64,000 nucleotides of DNA from the NCBI GenBank assembly GCA_947502505.1, contig CANNAE010000006.1, positions 62,001 through 126,000 of the forward strand, read 5' to 3'. Below are positions 27,553 to 36,366 of the stretch, in pieces. Both the position numbers and the translations under genes were made by a program. Within the stretch, counting starts at the first letter, position 1. Each line of letters begins with the position of its first letter. The stretch is from an uncultured Planococcus sp. (GTDB lineage: Bacteria; Bacillota; Bacilli; Bacillales_A; Planococcaceae). The notes beneath the pieces are model-generated. The model did no database searches and had not been told where the DNA came from. It was given only the letters and a program-made list of their open reading frames with translations.

Positions 27553-27921
27553 TTATTTCAAATGCTCGTTCAAGACGCCTTCTTCCAGCACTTCGAATTT
27601 ATCTCCGTGCACTTTCTCGATATGCATCTCGCCCCAATGACACAAGGAATCCAAAATGTCTTGCAAGCTCCAGCCGTATTCGCTTAGTTCGTATTCGACT
27701 TTTGGCGGTACTTGGTTGTAAACGATTCGGTTGATGACTCCGTCGGTTTCCAGTTCACGCAATTGCTGCGTCAGCATCTTCTGTGTGATGTTTGGCATCA
27801 AGCGCCGCAGCTCACTCGTTCTTTTCGTGCCATGCGTCAAATGGCAAAGAATCACCGTTTTCCACTTGCCGCCGATCACTTCCAACGTGGCTTCCACTGA
27901 TATATTATATTTTTTCCCCAT
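27553..27921 (-). CDS. HxlR family transcriptional regulator
   Basis: A 122-residue winged-helix regulator of the HxlR/YodB family, which senses aldehydes, quinones or redox change. The domain begins with VEATLEVIGGKWKTVILCHL, which includes a cysteine near the N-terminus as in redox-sensing members (seen, not proven functional). The recognition segment is NITQKMLTQQLRELETDGVI. The ATG at 27921 has GGAGGG upstream; the TTG at 27936 overlaps that site. It is divergent from an MFS gene that it probably controls. Confidence 0.92.
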   Translation of the reverse strand: MGKKYNISVEATLEVIGGKWKTVILCHLTHGTKRTSELRRLMPNITQKMLTQQLRELETDGVINRIVYNQVPPKVEYELSEYGWSLQDILDSLCHWGEMHIEKVHGDKFEVLEEGVLNEHLK

Positions 27922-27966
27922 TTGCTTTCCCTCCAATAGGCACTAAAAAGTACCTACAGCACTTTA

Positions 27967-27978
27967 AAGTACGTACTT
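27967..27978. promoter_or_regulatory. Palindromic candidate HxlR operator
   Basis: AAGTACGTACTT is a perfect 12-bp palindrome in the 135-bp space between hxlR and the MFS gene. A second AAAAGTACC half-site lies about 20 bp away at 27945. HxlR/YodB operators are often TACT/AGTA dyads, so this fits. Confidence 0.5.
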
Positions 27979-28056
27979 CCGTTTCATAAGCTCATCCTCC
28001 ATACTAGCATCTATCGAACGAAATAGATCGATAAAAACATTATTGGAGGAGAAAAA

Positions 28057-29280
28057 ATGTCTACATCACAAAAAAGAAGCAATTTCGCCCTATTGGCCTT
28101 GGCGCTAAGTGCCTTCGCCATCGGAACTACCGAATTCATCAGTGTCGGCTTGCTGCCATTGATCGCTGAAGACTTAGGGATTTCTGTCAGTACAGCTGGA
28201 TTGACTGTCTCATTATACGCACTCGGCGTCATGGTCGGCGCCCCAGTGCTGACGTCGCTAAGCGCAAATATGCCCCGTAAGTCTTTGCTGTTATGGATCA
28301 TGGTCGTCTTCATTATCGGCAACTTAATAGCGGCGACGGCTTCGACGGTCGGTGTTTTGCTCGCCGCACGGGTTGTGTCTGCCTTGGCACACGGTGTCTT
28401 CATGGCGATCGGCGCTACCATTGCAGCGGATTTGGTGCCGGAAAATAAACGGGCCAGCGCCATTGCCATGATGTTCACCGGCTTGACGGTGGCGACGGTA
28501 ACCGGCGTTCCCATCGGCACTTTTCTTGGCCAACAATTTGGCTGGCGCTTCGCGTTCATGGCGATCGTCGCCTTAGGTCTCGCCGCATTGATCGGCAATG
28601 CTTTGCTCGTACCGAGTGATTTGAGAAAAGCGGCGCGCACTACATTCCGCGATCAAATCAAGCTGGTCACAAACGGCCGCTTGTTATTGGTCTTTGCCAT
28701 TACGGCGCTTGGCTATGGCGGCACATTTGTTGTCTTTACCTATCTGTCTCCTTTGCTTCAGGAAATCACCGGCTTTTCTGCTGGGACCGTTACGATCATT
28801 CTCTTTGGGTACGGCATCGCCATTGCGGCAGGCAATACGATTGGCGGCAAGCTTGCCAATCACAACCCAATTCGGGCATTATTTTATATGTTCCTGATCC
28901 AAGCCGTCATCTTGCTGATCTTGACCTTTACGATTCCATTCAAGATCGCCGGCTTGATTACCATTCTCTTGATGGGATTATTCGCATTCATGAACGTGCC
29001 AGGGCTTCAAGTCTATGCGGTCATGCTGGCTGAGAGATATGTGCCAAGTGCTGTGGATACCGCGTCAGCCATCAATATCGCCGCCTTCAATGCCGGCATC
29101 GCCATTGGAGCGGTGCTTGGCGGCTCTGTGGCCGATACGATCGGGCTGATTCACACGCCTTGGATCGGCGCTGTCATGGTCTTTGGAGCCGTCTTGCTGA
29201 GTGCGTGGAGCCGGCGCTTGGAGCAAGGGCCTGTGCGTAAGCCTTCTGCAAGTGTTCACAATCCACAATCGGCAAACTGA
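28057..29280 (+). CDS. MFS drug/sugar efflux transporter
   Basis: A 407-residue major facilitator with twelve helices, of the AraJ/YdhP-like efflux branch. It opens with FAIGTTEFISVGLLPLIAED, the typical start of this group, and carries RVVSALAHGVFMAIGATIAADLVP in helix 4-5. GGAGGAG precedes the ATG. It is divergent from hxlR, suggesting induction by a toxic electrophile or drug. Substrate unknown. Confidence 0.92.
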   Translation: MSTSQKRSNFALLALALSAFAIGTTEFISVGLLPLIAEDLGISVSTAGLTVSLYALGVMVGAPVLTSLSANMPRKSLLLWIMVVFIIGNLIAATASTVGVLLAARVVSALAHGVFMAIGATIAADLVPENKRASAIAMMFTGLTVATVTGVPIGTFLGQQFGWRFAFMAIVALGLAALIGNALLVPSDLRKAARTTFRDQIKLVTNGRLLLVFAITALGYGGTFVVFTYLSPLLQEITGFSAGTVTIILFGYGIAIAAGNTIGGKLANHNPIRALFYMFLIQAVILLILTFTIPFKIAGLITILLMGLFAFMNVPGLQVYAVMLAERYVPSAVDTASAINIAAFNAGIAIGAVLGGSVADTIGLIHTPWIGAVMVFGAVLLSAWSRRLEQGPVRKPSASVHNPQSAN

Positions 29281-29300
29281 ATTTGTGTTCGATACGATCA

Positions 29301-29340
29301 AAAACCCCATTCCGGAATCAATTCCAGGATGGGGTTTTAA
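29301..29340. terminator. Bidirectional terminator
   Basis: AAAACCCCAT and ATGGGGTTTT enclose an inner GGAAT/ATTCC stem. It serves the MFS gene and aarF from the other side. Confidence 0.85.
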
Positions 29341-29364
29341 GCATTTATTCGATGCGAAAGGCTG

Positions 29365-31377
29365 CTATTTATACTGATTGCTGCGTTTCATGTCCCGAAT
29401 GGCTTGTATCGACAACCTGACCAGCAAAATGACGCATAAGAACAGCCCTCCGTACGCCGCGGTATTCAGGTAAATTGCGTAGATGGTGTCGATGAATTGC
29501 GCGATGGCCAGCAAAGCGGCCGAGATGAACCCAAACGTAATTCCCGACATCAGCAAAACGAACCTGGAGAATAATTGCATGACAAATCCCGAATTGTGTT
29601 TATCCGAAAACACGTCATGGTGCAGGATGACCTTGCCGCCTTCTACGCGACGGATTAATTGGTCGATGCGTTTCGGCAATTTGGCGACTTCCGGCAAGAT
29701 CAGCACTAGTTCCTCTTCAATGCGTTCTTTTGTCGCGAGCGGCTGTTTGAACGGTTTTTTCAATACCGATGTCTTGTATTCTTTCGCGAAGCTTTTCGCT
29801 TCTGTGAACATGTCGAAATTCGGGTCAATGGTATGCAAGGTGCTATCAAGGCTGATCAATGACCTTAGTGCGATTCCTACTGATGGATAAAACGCCAAGC
29901 CGAACTCGCGAATGACATCGAATAAGGAATGGATCAATTCGGCTGTAGGAATGCGGTCGACATAGGAGATTTTCAGCAAAATCCCCCCGATGGCCTGCTC
30001 AAAATGTACACCGTCGAGTTTGTCGCTGTTTTCCACGAGCTTCCTGACCGCATCATGGACGATAGCGGCATCATTTTGCTGGATGCCGATGATAAAATGA
30101 TTGAGCGCTTCCTGTTGAGACGCCGTCAAGCGCCCGACAGAACCAAAATCAAGCAAGATCGGTTTGCCGTCCGTTTCGTCGATAAAAATATTCCCTGGAT
30201 GCGGGTCAGCATGAAATATGCCCGAAAACAGCATTTGTTCCAGAAATGAAAACAACACCGTGCGGCCGAATTGCTTCGGTTCGACATGGAAATGGCTGAA
30301 GACTGCCTCGCCCTTTGAGATGCTTTTGCCTTGGAAATACTGCATGACGATAATGGTTGAATTGCTGTATTCCCGGTAGACTTTCGGGATTTTTACGTGA
30401 TTTTTGCTGTCTTCTAAGGCGTTGCTTACTTGAATCATATTACGCATTTCGATTTCAAAATCGATTTCCTCACGCAAGCCGTTAGCGAATCCGACGGCCA
30501 GCTCGCGAAACCCGATATTCTGTGCCCAAGTCGATTTACTGGAAACCCATTCCGCAAATTCCACCAGAATGTCCAAATCGTCCCGCATGATGGCACTCAC
30601 TTCAGGGCGCTGCATTTTGATGATGACTTCTTCGTTGGTCTTGCGCAAGACACCGCGATGGATCTGGCCAATCGACGCCGATGCGAGCGGCTCTTTCTCG
30701 AGCTTCGAAAACACTTGTTCAATGGGTTGTGACATGGATTTCCTTAAAATTTCAGTCACTTGCTCTTTTGGCAAGGCTTTGACATTTTGCTGCAACTGGC
30801 TAAGTTCCTCGATGAAGACAGGCGCAAATAAATCCGTCCGCGTCGACAGCACTTGCCCGAACTTGATGAACACGCCGCCACTTTCCTCTAGCGTCCTGCG
30901 GAAAGCAAGTGCCAGTTCCCGGTTATTTTCACGGTGCCGTGCATATTTCAAGGTGCTCGAAATGCCGTTTTTCACAGCAATCTCCAACACTTTGCTCAAG
31001 CGCTTCTGGCGTCTCCAGCGGCTGCGCAGCCGTTTCCAGATAAATTTGCGGTTCGTGATGCGCTCGCCGCGATCTCCGAGTTCAATCGGATCGAATAATT
31101 CCAGTATTAAATAAAAAAGCATCGAAATCATCAACATGCTGCCGATCCAAATGATGGTGCTCGTATCGGTCAACATCGACGAAAAAGCATCATCCATGAA
31201 TTCGGTATAACGCAAATAGGAATACCAATAAACGAATGTCGTGAGGATAATCCCGAACACGACAGACAATATCCGTTTGGTGAAATTCACTTTCGCGCCC
31301 ATCAGCCGGCCGCTGACAAAATAAATGAATAAGGCGATAACCAGCATCTCAGCAATCATCCGTATATATATGGCCAT
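29365..31377 (-). CDS. AarF/UbiB (ABC1) kinase-like membrane protein
   Basis: A 670-residue protein. The N-terminus (1-95) has three membrane helices, the middle is an ABC1/UbiB protein-kinase-like domain, and the last about 90 residues hold two more helices. Motifs seen are the KxGQ-type FIKFGQVLSTRTDLF, the alanine-rich LASASIGQIH, FHADPHPGNIF and LLDFGSVGRL. UbiB proteins act in isoprenoid quinone metabolism or lipid handling through an unusual ATPase. Here menaquinone or lipid functions are likely but unproven. The N-terminal membrane part is longer than in classical UbiB. Repeat copy A lies upstream. Confidence 0.92.
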   Translation of the reverse strand: MAIYIRMIAEMLVIALFIYFVSGRLMGAKVNFTKRILSVVFGIILTTFVYWYSYLRYTEFMDDAFSSMLTDTSTIIWIGSMLMISMLFYLILELFDPIELGDRGERITNRKFIWKRLRSRWRRQKRLSKVLEIAVKNGISSTLKYARHRENNRELALAFRRTLEESGGVFIKFGQVLSTRTDLFAPVFIEELSQLQQNVKALPKEQVTEILRKSMSQPIEQVFSKLEKEPLASASIGQIHRGVLRKTNEEVIIKMQRPEVSAIMRDDLDILVEFAEWVSSKSTWAQNIGFRELAVGFANGLREEIDFEIEMRNMIQVSNALEDSKNHVKIPKVYREYSNSTIIVMQYFQGKSISKGEAVFSHFHVEPKQFGRTVLFSFLEQMLFSGIFHADPHPGNIFIDETDGKPILLDFGSVGRLTASQQEALNHFIIGIQQNDAAIVHDAVRKLVENSDKLDGVHFEQAIGGILLKISYVDRIPTAELIHSLFDVIREFGLAFYPSVGIALRSLISLDSTLHTIDPNFDMFTEAKSFAKEYKTSVLKKPFKQPLATKERIEEELVLILPEVAKLPKRIDQLIRRVEGGKVILHHDVFSDKHNSGFVMQLFSRFVLLMSGITFGFISAALLAIAQFIDTIYAIYLNTAAYGGLFLCVILLVRLSIQAIRDMKRSNQYK

Positions 31378-31509
31378 TTGCGGGACTCCCTTCCCTGAAA
31401 CCTTGAATCTAGGGTAAATAATCGGTTTGTCTCTGATGGAATTAAACTATAGCCCTTCTATATAGGTACTTTCGAGACGCCGCCAATTCCTTCCTTCTTT
31501 TTCTTTATT

Positions 31510-31580
31510 GCGTTCGGTTTTGCTTGTTGGCTTGTTTTTTTAATTTATATAAACCTTATGTAGTTTATTACATTTATATT
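31510..31580 (-). repeat. Upstream element, copy A (ahead of the AarF-type gene)
   Basis: On the minus strand it reads GTAATAAACTACATAAGG (31571-31554), then 21 nt A/T-rich, then AGCCAACAA. It matches copies B and C in both blocks and spacing. The AarF-type start is about 130 nt downstream. The 18-mer contains a TGTAATAAACTACA inverted repeat with one mismatch. Confidence 0.65.
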
Positions 31581-31617
31581 CTTTCCGATATAGAATTGCT
31601 TTAGCCTGACCCTTTTT

Positions 31618-32073
31618 TTAAGTTTCGCGTTCGGCTTGTTCCTTTACCCGGTTCATGAAATTCAATACGGTATTGCGGGCTGCCTTTTTGCTTCCCGCCA
31701 ACAGCATCATTTTTGCTGTGGCGCTGATGCCTTTATTATGCCCTTCATAAATAAAGCGCGTGCTCTGCTCTGTTTCTTTTTCCAAGCTGAACGCATAACG
31801 CACTTTGAACATCTGCCCCATTTCAAAAGCCGTCTCGCGGTATTTTCGCTCAGGTTCATCTACGTAGGACAAGGTTTCAACGATGTAGCGTTGCTGCTGT
31901 TTGCCTTCCGTATATACTTGTGCGTGTTTCGCACCTGTTGTATCGCTTTTTCCTTCAAGCAATTCATGCGATTCGACTTTCGGCATGATGCGCTGGATGT
32001 GCTCGTCTTGAAATAAATCCCAAACCCGGTCAATCGGTGCTTCGATGACCACTTGTTCTTTCCATTTGACCAT
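31618..32073 (-). CDS. SRPBCC (START-like) family protein
   Basis: A 151-residue protein beginning MVKWKEQVVIEAPIDRVWDLF, the hallmark first strand and helix of the polyketide-cyclase/SRPBCC fold. Such proteins bind hydrophobic ligands. I chose the ATG at 32073, which lies 9 nt after AAAGG; a slightly earlier ATG at 32082 overlaps it, and the open frame up to 32352 is antisense to the next gene. Ligand unknown. Confidence 0.82.
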   Translation of the reverse strand: MVKWKEQVVIEAPIDRVWDLFQDEHIQRIMPKVESHELLEGKSDTTGAKHAQVYTEGKQQQRYIVETLSYVDEPERKYRETAFEMGQMFKVRYAFSLEKETEQSTRFIYEGHNKGISATAKMMLLAGSKKAARNTVLNFMNRVKEQAERET

Positions 32074-32179
32074 TTTCTTCATCCTTTCATGAACTCTTTC
32101 GGACAATTTCTCCAAACGCTTACCGTCGCGTGCCAGTTCCGTTACAATGGAACAAGCAAAACAATTATGGAGTGATTTA

Positions 32180-32386
32180 ATGAGAACCTCGACGATTTTG
32201 TTTCTTTTTCTACTGGTGATGCATCTATTGACTGTCCTCAATACTTTAGTGTTTGGCGGCAATTTGCATGATCTCGTGTTTTGGTTCAATTCTGCTTTAT
32301 TCATGGCGGCGCTGGCCGTTTTCGTATACCGCCGCGGCATATTCGATGCCAAAACACCCGTTGAAACATCAACGAAACGCGAATAA
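32180..32386 (+). CDS. Small two-helix membrane protein, 68 residues
   Basis: It begins MRTSTILFLFLLVMHLLTVL and has a second helix FNSALFMAALAVFVY, with a charged tail. The ATG at 32180 has GGAGTG 5 nt upstream; the longer frame from 32147 lacks this. It is divergent from the SRPBCC gene and followed by a terminator. Family not recognised. Confidence 0.7.
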   Translation: MRTSTILFLFLLVMHLLTVLNTLVFGGNLHDLVFWFNSALFMAALAVFVYRRGIFDAKTPVETSTKRE

Positions 32387-32421
32387 GTTCAGCTGTGATC
32401 AAATAATCGAGCCTATAAACA

Positions 32422-32446
32422 CCTCCAATTTTTTGGAGGTGTTTTA
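32422..32446 (+). terminator. Terminator of the small membrane protein gene
   Basis: CACCTCCAA pairs with TTGGAGGTG, followed by TTTTAC. Confidence 0.8.
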
Positions 32447-32505
32447 CATTTACGTAGTGTCAAGGCGATAAAAGGATTCTTTTACATTTTGCAGCCATAT
32501 TACAC

Positions 32506-33093
32506 TCACTTGGCCTTCGTATCCACTAGTTCAAGATGATCGATAAAATTATAATGTTGGATTTCCCAACGCTCGCTGGCGTAAGACAAATGATTCATGC
32601 CGCCATTTTGCAGCCTGATTTCGCCATCGTATTCCCCGTGGGCCAATTGTTCGAGGATGGCATTGATGACGCCTCCGTGCGCGACGACGAGCACGCGCTG
32701 GTTGCCAAAGCGCTCATGTAGTTGTGCAAGCCCCTCTGAGAGCCTGCTATGGAACTCTTCAGCCTGTTCCTGCCCCGGATAATTCTTGTCGGGATATAGC
32801 CCGTAACGCTCTTCTGCCGTCATGCCTTCTGCTTTGCCGAAATGCTTTTCCTCGAACTCTTTCATTTCGACGACCGGTAAGCGCATCGTTTCGTTGATGA
32901 TATCGGCGGTCTGCTTGGCCCGTTGGAGCGGGCTCGTCACGATGACGTCCCATGCTTCACCCGTCAAATGAGTGCCGCATGCCCTCGCTTGCAGTTTCCC
33001 CGTCTCGTTCAGCGGCACATCCGTCCTCCCTTGAATGCGTCCGATCTTATTCCATTCTGTTTCTCCGTGCCGAATCAGGCATATTCTCGTCAT
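32506..33093 (-). CDS. Histidine phosphatase family protein
   Basis: A 195-residue phosphoglycerate-mutase-like phosphatase. The phospho-histidine motif CLIRHGETEWN is at the N-terminus and the second histidine is in VLVVAHGGVINAI. It resembles PhoE/YhfR-type broad phosphatases or alpha-ribazole phosphatases more than glycolytic mutases, because it is short. AAGGGAAGTAGG precedes the ATG. Substrate unknown. Confidence 0.92.
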   Translation of the reverse strand: MTRICLIRHGETEWNKIGRIQGRTDVPLNETGKLQARACGTHLTGEAWDVIVTSPLQRAKQTADIINETMRLPVVEMKEFEEKHFGKAEGMTAEERYGLYPDKNYPGQEQAEEFHSRLSEGLAQLHERFGNQRVLVVAHGGVINAILEQLAHGEYDGEIRLQNGGMNHLSYASERWEIQHYNFIDHLELVDTKAK

Positions 33094-33140
33094 CGTTCCT
33101 ACTTCCCTTCCCTGGTTCTAGAATTGCTTGCAGACCAATG

Positions 33141-33344
33141 TCAATCCTCTCGCTTTGCTGTTTTGCGCCGTTTGCTCCAGCGCCAGAACATGATCGCTTC
33201 CCCAACTACCACACCGATCGCCCCGGCTGCTACCAAGGTCGATGTATCCGGGTCGTCGTTGATTAAAAATGCGATAAGCACACCTAGGACAAGCCCGCTG
33301 AGTAACACGCCATATGCATTTTTTCGTGATTTCAGATAATCCAC
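33141..33344 (-). CDS. Small membrane protein, 67 residues
   Basis: A GTG-start protein with two helices (YGVLLSGLVLGVLIAFLI and LVAAGAIGVVVGEAIMFW) and a basic tail ending RRKTAKRED. The ribosome site is weak (AAGGGTG). The repeated upstream element copy B lies about 85 nt before the start. Family not recognised. Confidence 0.65.
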   Translation of the reverse strand: MDYLKSRKNAYGVLLSGLVLGVLIAFLINDDPDTSTLVAAGAIGVVVGEAIMFWRWSKRRKTAKRED

Positions 33345-33427
33345 TGCCCTGCACCCTTTCCTATTGCTTCTTATCCATCTTGCCGAAATTTTTTCGAGAA
33401 CGCAAGAATTGTCAGCAGTCGTTTTTG

Positions 33428-33503
33428 CGTGTTGTTGCCTTGTCTTGTGGGCTGGTTTTTTAAAATACTATTTAGCCTTATGTAACTTATTACATTTATA
33501 TTA
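33428..33503 (-). repeat. Upstream element, copy B (ahead of a small membrane gene)
   Basis: On the minus strand it reads GTAATAAGTTACATAAGG (33493-33476), then 22 nt A/T-rich, then AGCCCACAA, and ends with GCAAAAACG like copy C. In this copy the core is a perfect inverted repeat, TGTAA-TAAG-TTACA. Confidence 0.65.
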
Positions 33504-33511
33504 ATTCACAT

Positions 33512-33536
33512 AAAAATAGAGCCCGCTCCGGCTCTA
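33512..33536 (-). terminator. Terminator of the SnoaL-like gene
   Basis: On the minus strand ATAGAGCC pairs with GGCTCTAT around a CGCTC-type loop, followed by a T-tract. Confidence 0.7.
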
Positions 33537-33896
33537 TTTCGTTTCGACCACAAATGAAGTCATTTTCGTTATTTGCCATTCCCCGCTTTCTTGCCATTCG
33601 TAAAAATCGCAATAACAGTATGTTCGTTTCCTGTCGTTTCCGCCTGTTGAGGTCATGATGCCTTTGACCACCCCTTGCTGCCCTTGTGCAATGATCTGAT
33701 CGACTTTAAACGCCATTTGTGTATAATCTTGCATTCCAAAAGCCGCATCGACTAGAGCCTGCCTTCCCTTTAAGGGCATAGCGCCGACCATGATCCATAC
33801 CACATCATCGGACACATGCTGTTCTATGAATTGTTTTTTGCCCTTGAAAAAAGCATCATTGAATTCCTTCAAAAAGTCATTGGCGCTAGTTTCCAT
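33534..33896 (-). CDS. SnoaL-like/NTF2-fold protein
   Basis: A 120-residue protein with the NTF2-like fold: an N-terminal helix FLKEFNDAFFKGKKQFIEQH, then strands ending EWQITKMTSFVV. The family includes isomerases, hydratases and ligand-binding proteins; no catalytic residues can be assigned. AAGGAGGGAAC precedes the ATG. Monocistronic. Confidence 0.8.
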   Translation of the reverse strand: METSANDFLKEFNDAFFKGKKQFIEQHVSDDVVWIMVGAMPLKGRQALVDAAFGMQDYTQMAFKVDQIIAQGQQGVVKGIMTSTGGNDRKRTYCYCDFYEWQESGEWQITKMTSFVVETK

Positions 33897-34103
33897 CCTG
33901 TTCCCTCCTTCACATTTGCGAGGCCAGTCCCGACACGTCCATTTATTCGAATATTCTACTTATTGATAGTTTACTCTCTTTGCCTTATAGTGCCTAGTTT
34001 ATAGCCCCGATTATTTTTCAAGCTTGTGTTTTTCATTGCTGGCTTTGAATGGGTATAATGGAAAAATGCATGATGTGATTAACGACCGGAAGGAGACCTC
34101 CAT

Positions 34104-34379
34104 ATGAATAAGAAACAGTTCACCATAACTGCAGAAGAAGGCTTGCACGCACGCCCGGCTGCTGCACTCGTCAGTGAAGCGAACCGCTTCCAAAGCGAAT
34201 TATCGCTCGAATTCAAGGACCGTACCGTCAATTTGAAGTCCATACTCGGCGTCATGGGGCTTGGCATTCCCACCCGCTCCACGATTACAATCCATGCGGA
34301 CGGCCCGGATGAGCAGCAAGCCATTATTGCTGCAAGCGAGCTCTTGCTGGCCAAAGGCATGATCGATACCGAGCAATGA
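34104..34379 (+). CDS. HPr family phosphocarrier, paralogue 1
   Basis: A 91-residue PTS phosphocarrier. The phosphorylation site H15 is present (EEGLHARPAA) and so is the regulatory serine S46 (VNLKSILGVMGLG), so it is HPr-like and not Crh-like (Crh lacks H15). It ends against the fru operon, converging on fruA. A second HPr gene (38188) lies on the other side of the operon. This copy is the more divergent of the two. It may serve the fructose system specifically. Confidence 0.9.
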   Translation: MNKKQFTITAEEGLHARPAAALVSEANRFQSELSLEFKDRTVNLKSILGVMGLGIPTRSTITIHADGPDEQQAIIAASELLLAKGMIDTEQ

Positions 34380-34394
34380 ACTACACGCGGCACC

Positions 34395-34437
34395 AAAAAA
34401 CCGCCAACCAGCGTATGCCGGTTGGCGGTTTTTTCAT
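34395..34437. terminator. Bidirectional terminator hpr paralogue 1/fruA
   Basis: AACCGCCAACC pairs perfectly with GGTTGGCGGTT, flanked by A6 and T6. Confidence 0.92.
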
Positions 34438-36366
34438 TTATGCAGCAACTGTGATGTTTTTCTTCAGCAAGCCGACCAGGATCGCGGTTACAAAAGAACC
34501 GACCAGGATCGCCACTAAATACATTAAGATGCTTGCTGCTCCACCGTCTACCAGGCCGATGACGAATACGCCGCCGTGTGGTGCGCGAAGCCCGATATCG
34601 AACAGCATGACGAGCGCGCCTGTCGTAGCCGCCCCTGCGATTGCAGACGGGATAACCCGTGCCGGATCGGCAGCAGCAAATGGAATGACGCCTTCTGTAA
34701 TGAAGCTCGCGCCGAGCACATATGCTGTCTTGCCGGCTTCACGTTCCGGCTTGGTGAATTTCTTCTTGAACATCGTCGTAGCGATAGCCAAGCCAAGTGG
34801 CGGAACCATGCCCGCTGCCATGACCGTAGCCATGAAATTGAAGTTCTGTGCATCGAGCATCGCGATGCCGAATGTATAAGCGGCTTTGTTGACCGGTCCG
34901 CCCATATCGACTGCCATCATGCCGCCAAGCAACAGCCCGACCAACACAAGGTTCGTGCCGCCTAAGCCTTCTAAGAAAGCGGAAATGCCGGAATAGATTT
35001 GCGTCAATGGTGGATTGATGAGCATCATGATGACGCCTGTGATCAGAATGCTGAATACCGGGAAGAACAATACCGGCTTCAATCCTTCCAGGCTTTGCGG
35101 TAGGCCGGAGAACGCTTTTTTCACGAGAAGCGTAACGTAACCGGCAAGGAAACCGGCGATCAAGCCGCCAAGGAAGCCAGAACCCCCGCTTGCCCCTTCA
35201 ACGCCTGTGACCGTGATCGCAAGCAAGCCCCCAATCATACCAGGAGCGAATCCGGGACGGTCGGCAATGCTCATCGCGATGAACCCGGCAAGGACAGGGA
35301 CCATCAGGAAGAACGCCGTGCCGCCGCCAATGGTCGAGAGCATCGCAGCAAATTCATTGTATTCCGGGCTATTCGGGTCTGCAGCATTGATGCCCCAGAA
35401 AAATGATAATGCGATCAAGATCCCGCCGCCAACGACAAATGGCAGCATGTTCGAAACACCGTTCATCAAATGCTTGTAGAACCCTGATTTCGGTTCGGTA
35501 CCGGCATCGGCATCTTTTGTGCGGTCATGCTTATAGATTGGCGCATCTTTCGCCACGGCACGGTCCAATAATTGGTCCGTCTCGTAGATGGCTTTGCCGA
35601 CTTGCGTTTGGATGACCGGCTTGCCGTCGAATCTCGCCATCTCCACTTTTGTATCGGCTGCGACGATAATGGCATCCGCTTCCGCAATCTCTGCATCGCT
35701 CAGGCGGTTTTTCACTCCACTCGAGCCGTTGGTTTCCACTTTCAGGTTGATGCCGCGTTCTTTGGCACGGCCGCTGAGCTTCTCAGCCGCCATATAAGTA
35801 TGCGCGATGCCTGTCGGGCAAGCCGTGACCGCCAGGATTTTGCCTCCTGCAGCTGAACCTTGCGCAGCGTCAAGCGGTGCAGCGCTGTCTGTAGGTTCCG
35901 GACCGTCCACTTCCGCCTCTTTGGCAGAAACGATCTCGAGCACTTGCTGTTTCGATTCGGCTTCTAGGATATTAACGCGGAATTTCTCATCCATCAAGAA
36001 CGTCGCCAGGCGCGACAAAGCCTCTAAGTGATCGTCATTCGCACCGTCCGTTGCCGCAATCATGAAAAACAGCTGTGCCGGCTGCCCGTCCAAAGATTCA
36101 AAGTCGATGCCTTCATGCGAACGGCCGAACGCGATCGCAGGTTCTTTGACCGCTCCCGATTTTGCGTGGGGGATGGCGATTGTATCGCCGATTCCTGTCG
36201 TGCTTTGTTCTTCGCGGGCCAAGATGTCTTTAGTGAATTGCTTTTGATCATTCAATTTCCCCGCCTGGTCCAATTGACCGGCCAATTCATCCAATACTGC
36301 GCGCTTGGATCCGGATTTCAGATCCAGAATGATGGTGTTTTCCGTCAATAATTGTGTAATTCTCAT
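34438..36366 (-). CDS. fruA: Fructose-specific PTS enzyme IIABC
   Basis: Takes up fructose and phosphorylates it to fructose-1-phosphate. The 642-residue fusion is in the order IIA (phospho-site H67, TIAIPHAKS), IIB (C183, AVTACPTGIAHT) and membrane IIC (from about residue 295; GGPVNKAAYTFG and ITEGVIPFAAADP are typical). It is the last gene of fruR-fruK-fruA; its ATG overlaps the fruK stop by four nt. Confidence 0.96.
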   Translation of the reverse strand: MRITQLLTENTIILDLKSGSKRAVLDELAGQLDQAGKLNDQKQFTKDILAREEQSTTGIGDTIAIPHAKSGAVKEPAIAFGRSHEGIDFESLDGQPAQLFFMIAATDGANDDHLEALSRLATFLMDEKFRVNILEAESKQQVLEIVSAKEAEVDGPEPTDSAAPLDAAQGSAAGGKILAVTACPTGIAHTYMAAEKLSGRAKERGINLKVETNGSSGVKNRLSDAEIAEADAIIVAADTKVEMARFDGKPVIQTQVGKAIYETDQLLDRAVAKDAPIYKHDRTKDADAGTEPKSGFYKHLMNGVSNMLPFVVGGGILIALSFFWGINAADPNSPEYNEFAAMLSTIGGGTAFFLMVPVLAGFIAMSIADRPGFAPGMIGGLLAITVTGVEGASGGSGFLGGLIAGFLAGYVTLLVKKAFSGLPQSLEGLKPVLFFPVFSILITGVIMMLINPPLTQIYSGISAFLEGLGGTNLVLVGLLLGGMMAVDMGGPVNKAAYTFGIAMLDAQNFNFMATVMAAGMVPPLGLAIATTMFKKKFTKPEREAGKTAYVLGASFITEGVIPFAAADPARVIPSAIAGAATTGALVMLFDIGLRAPHGGVFVIGLVDGGAASILMYLVAILVGSFVTAILVGLLKKNITVAA

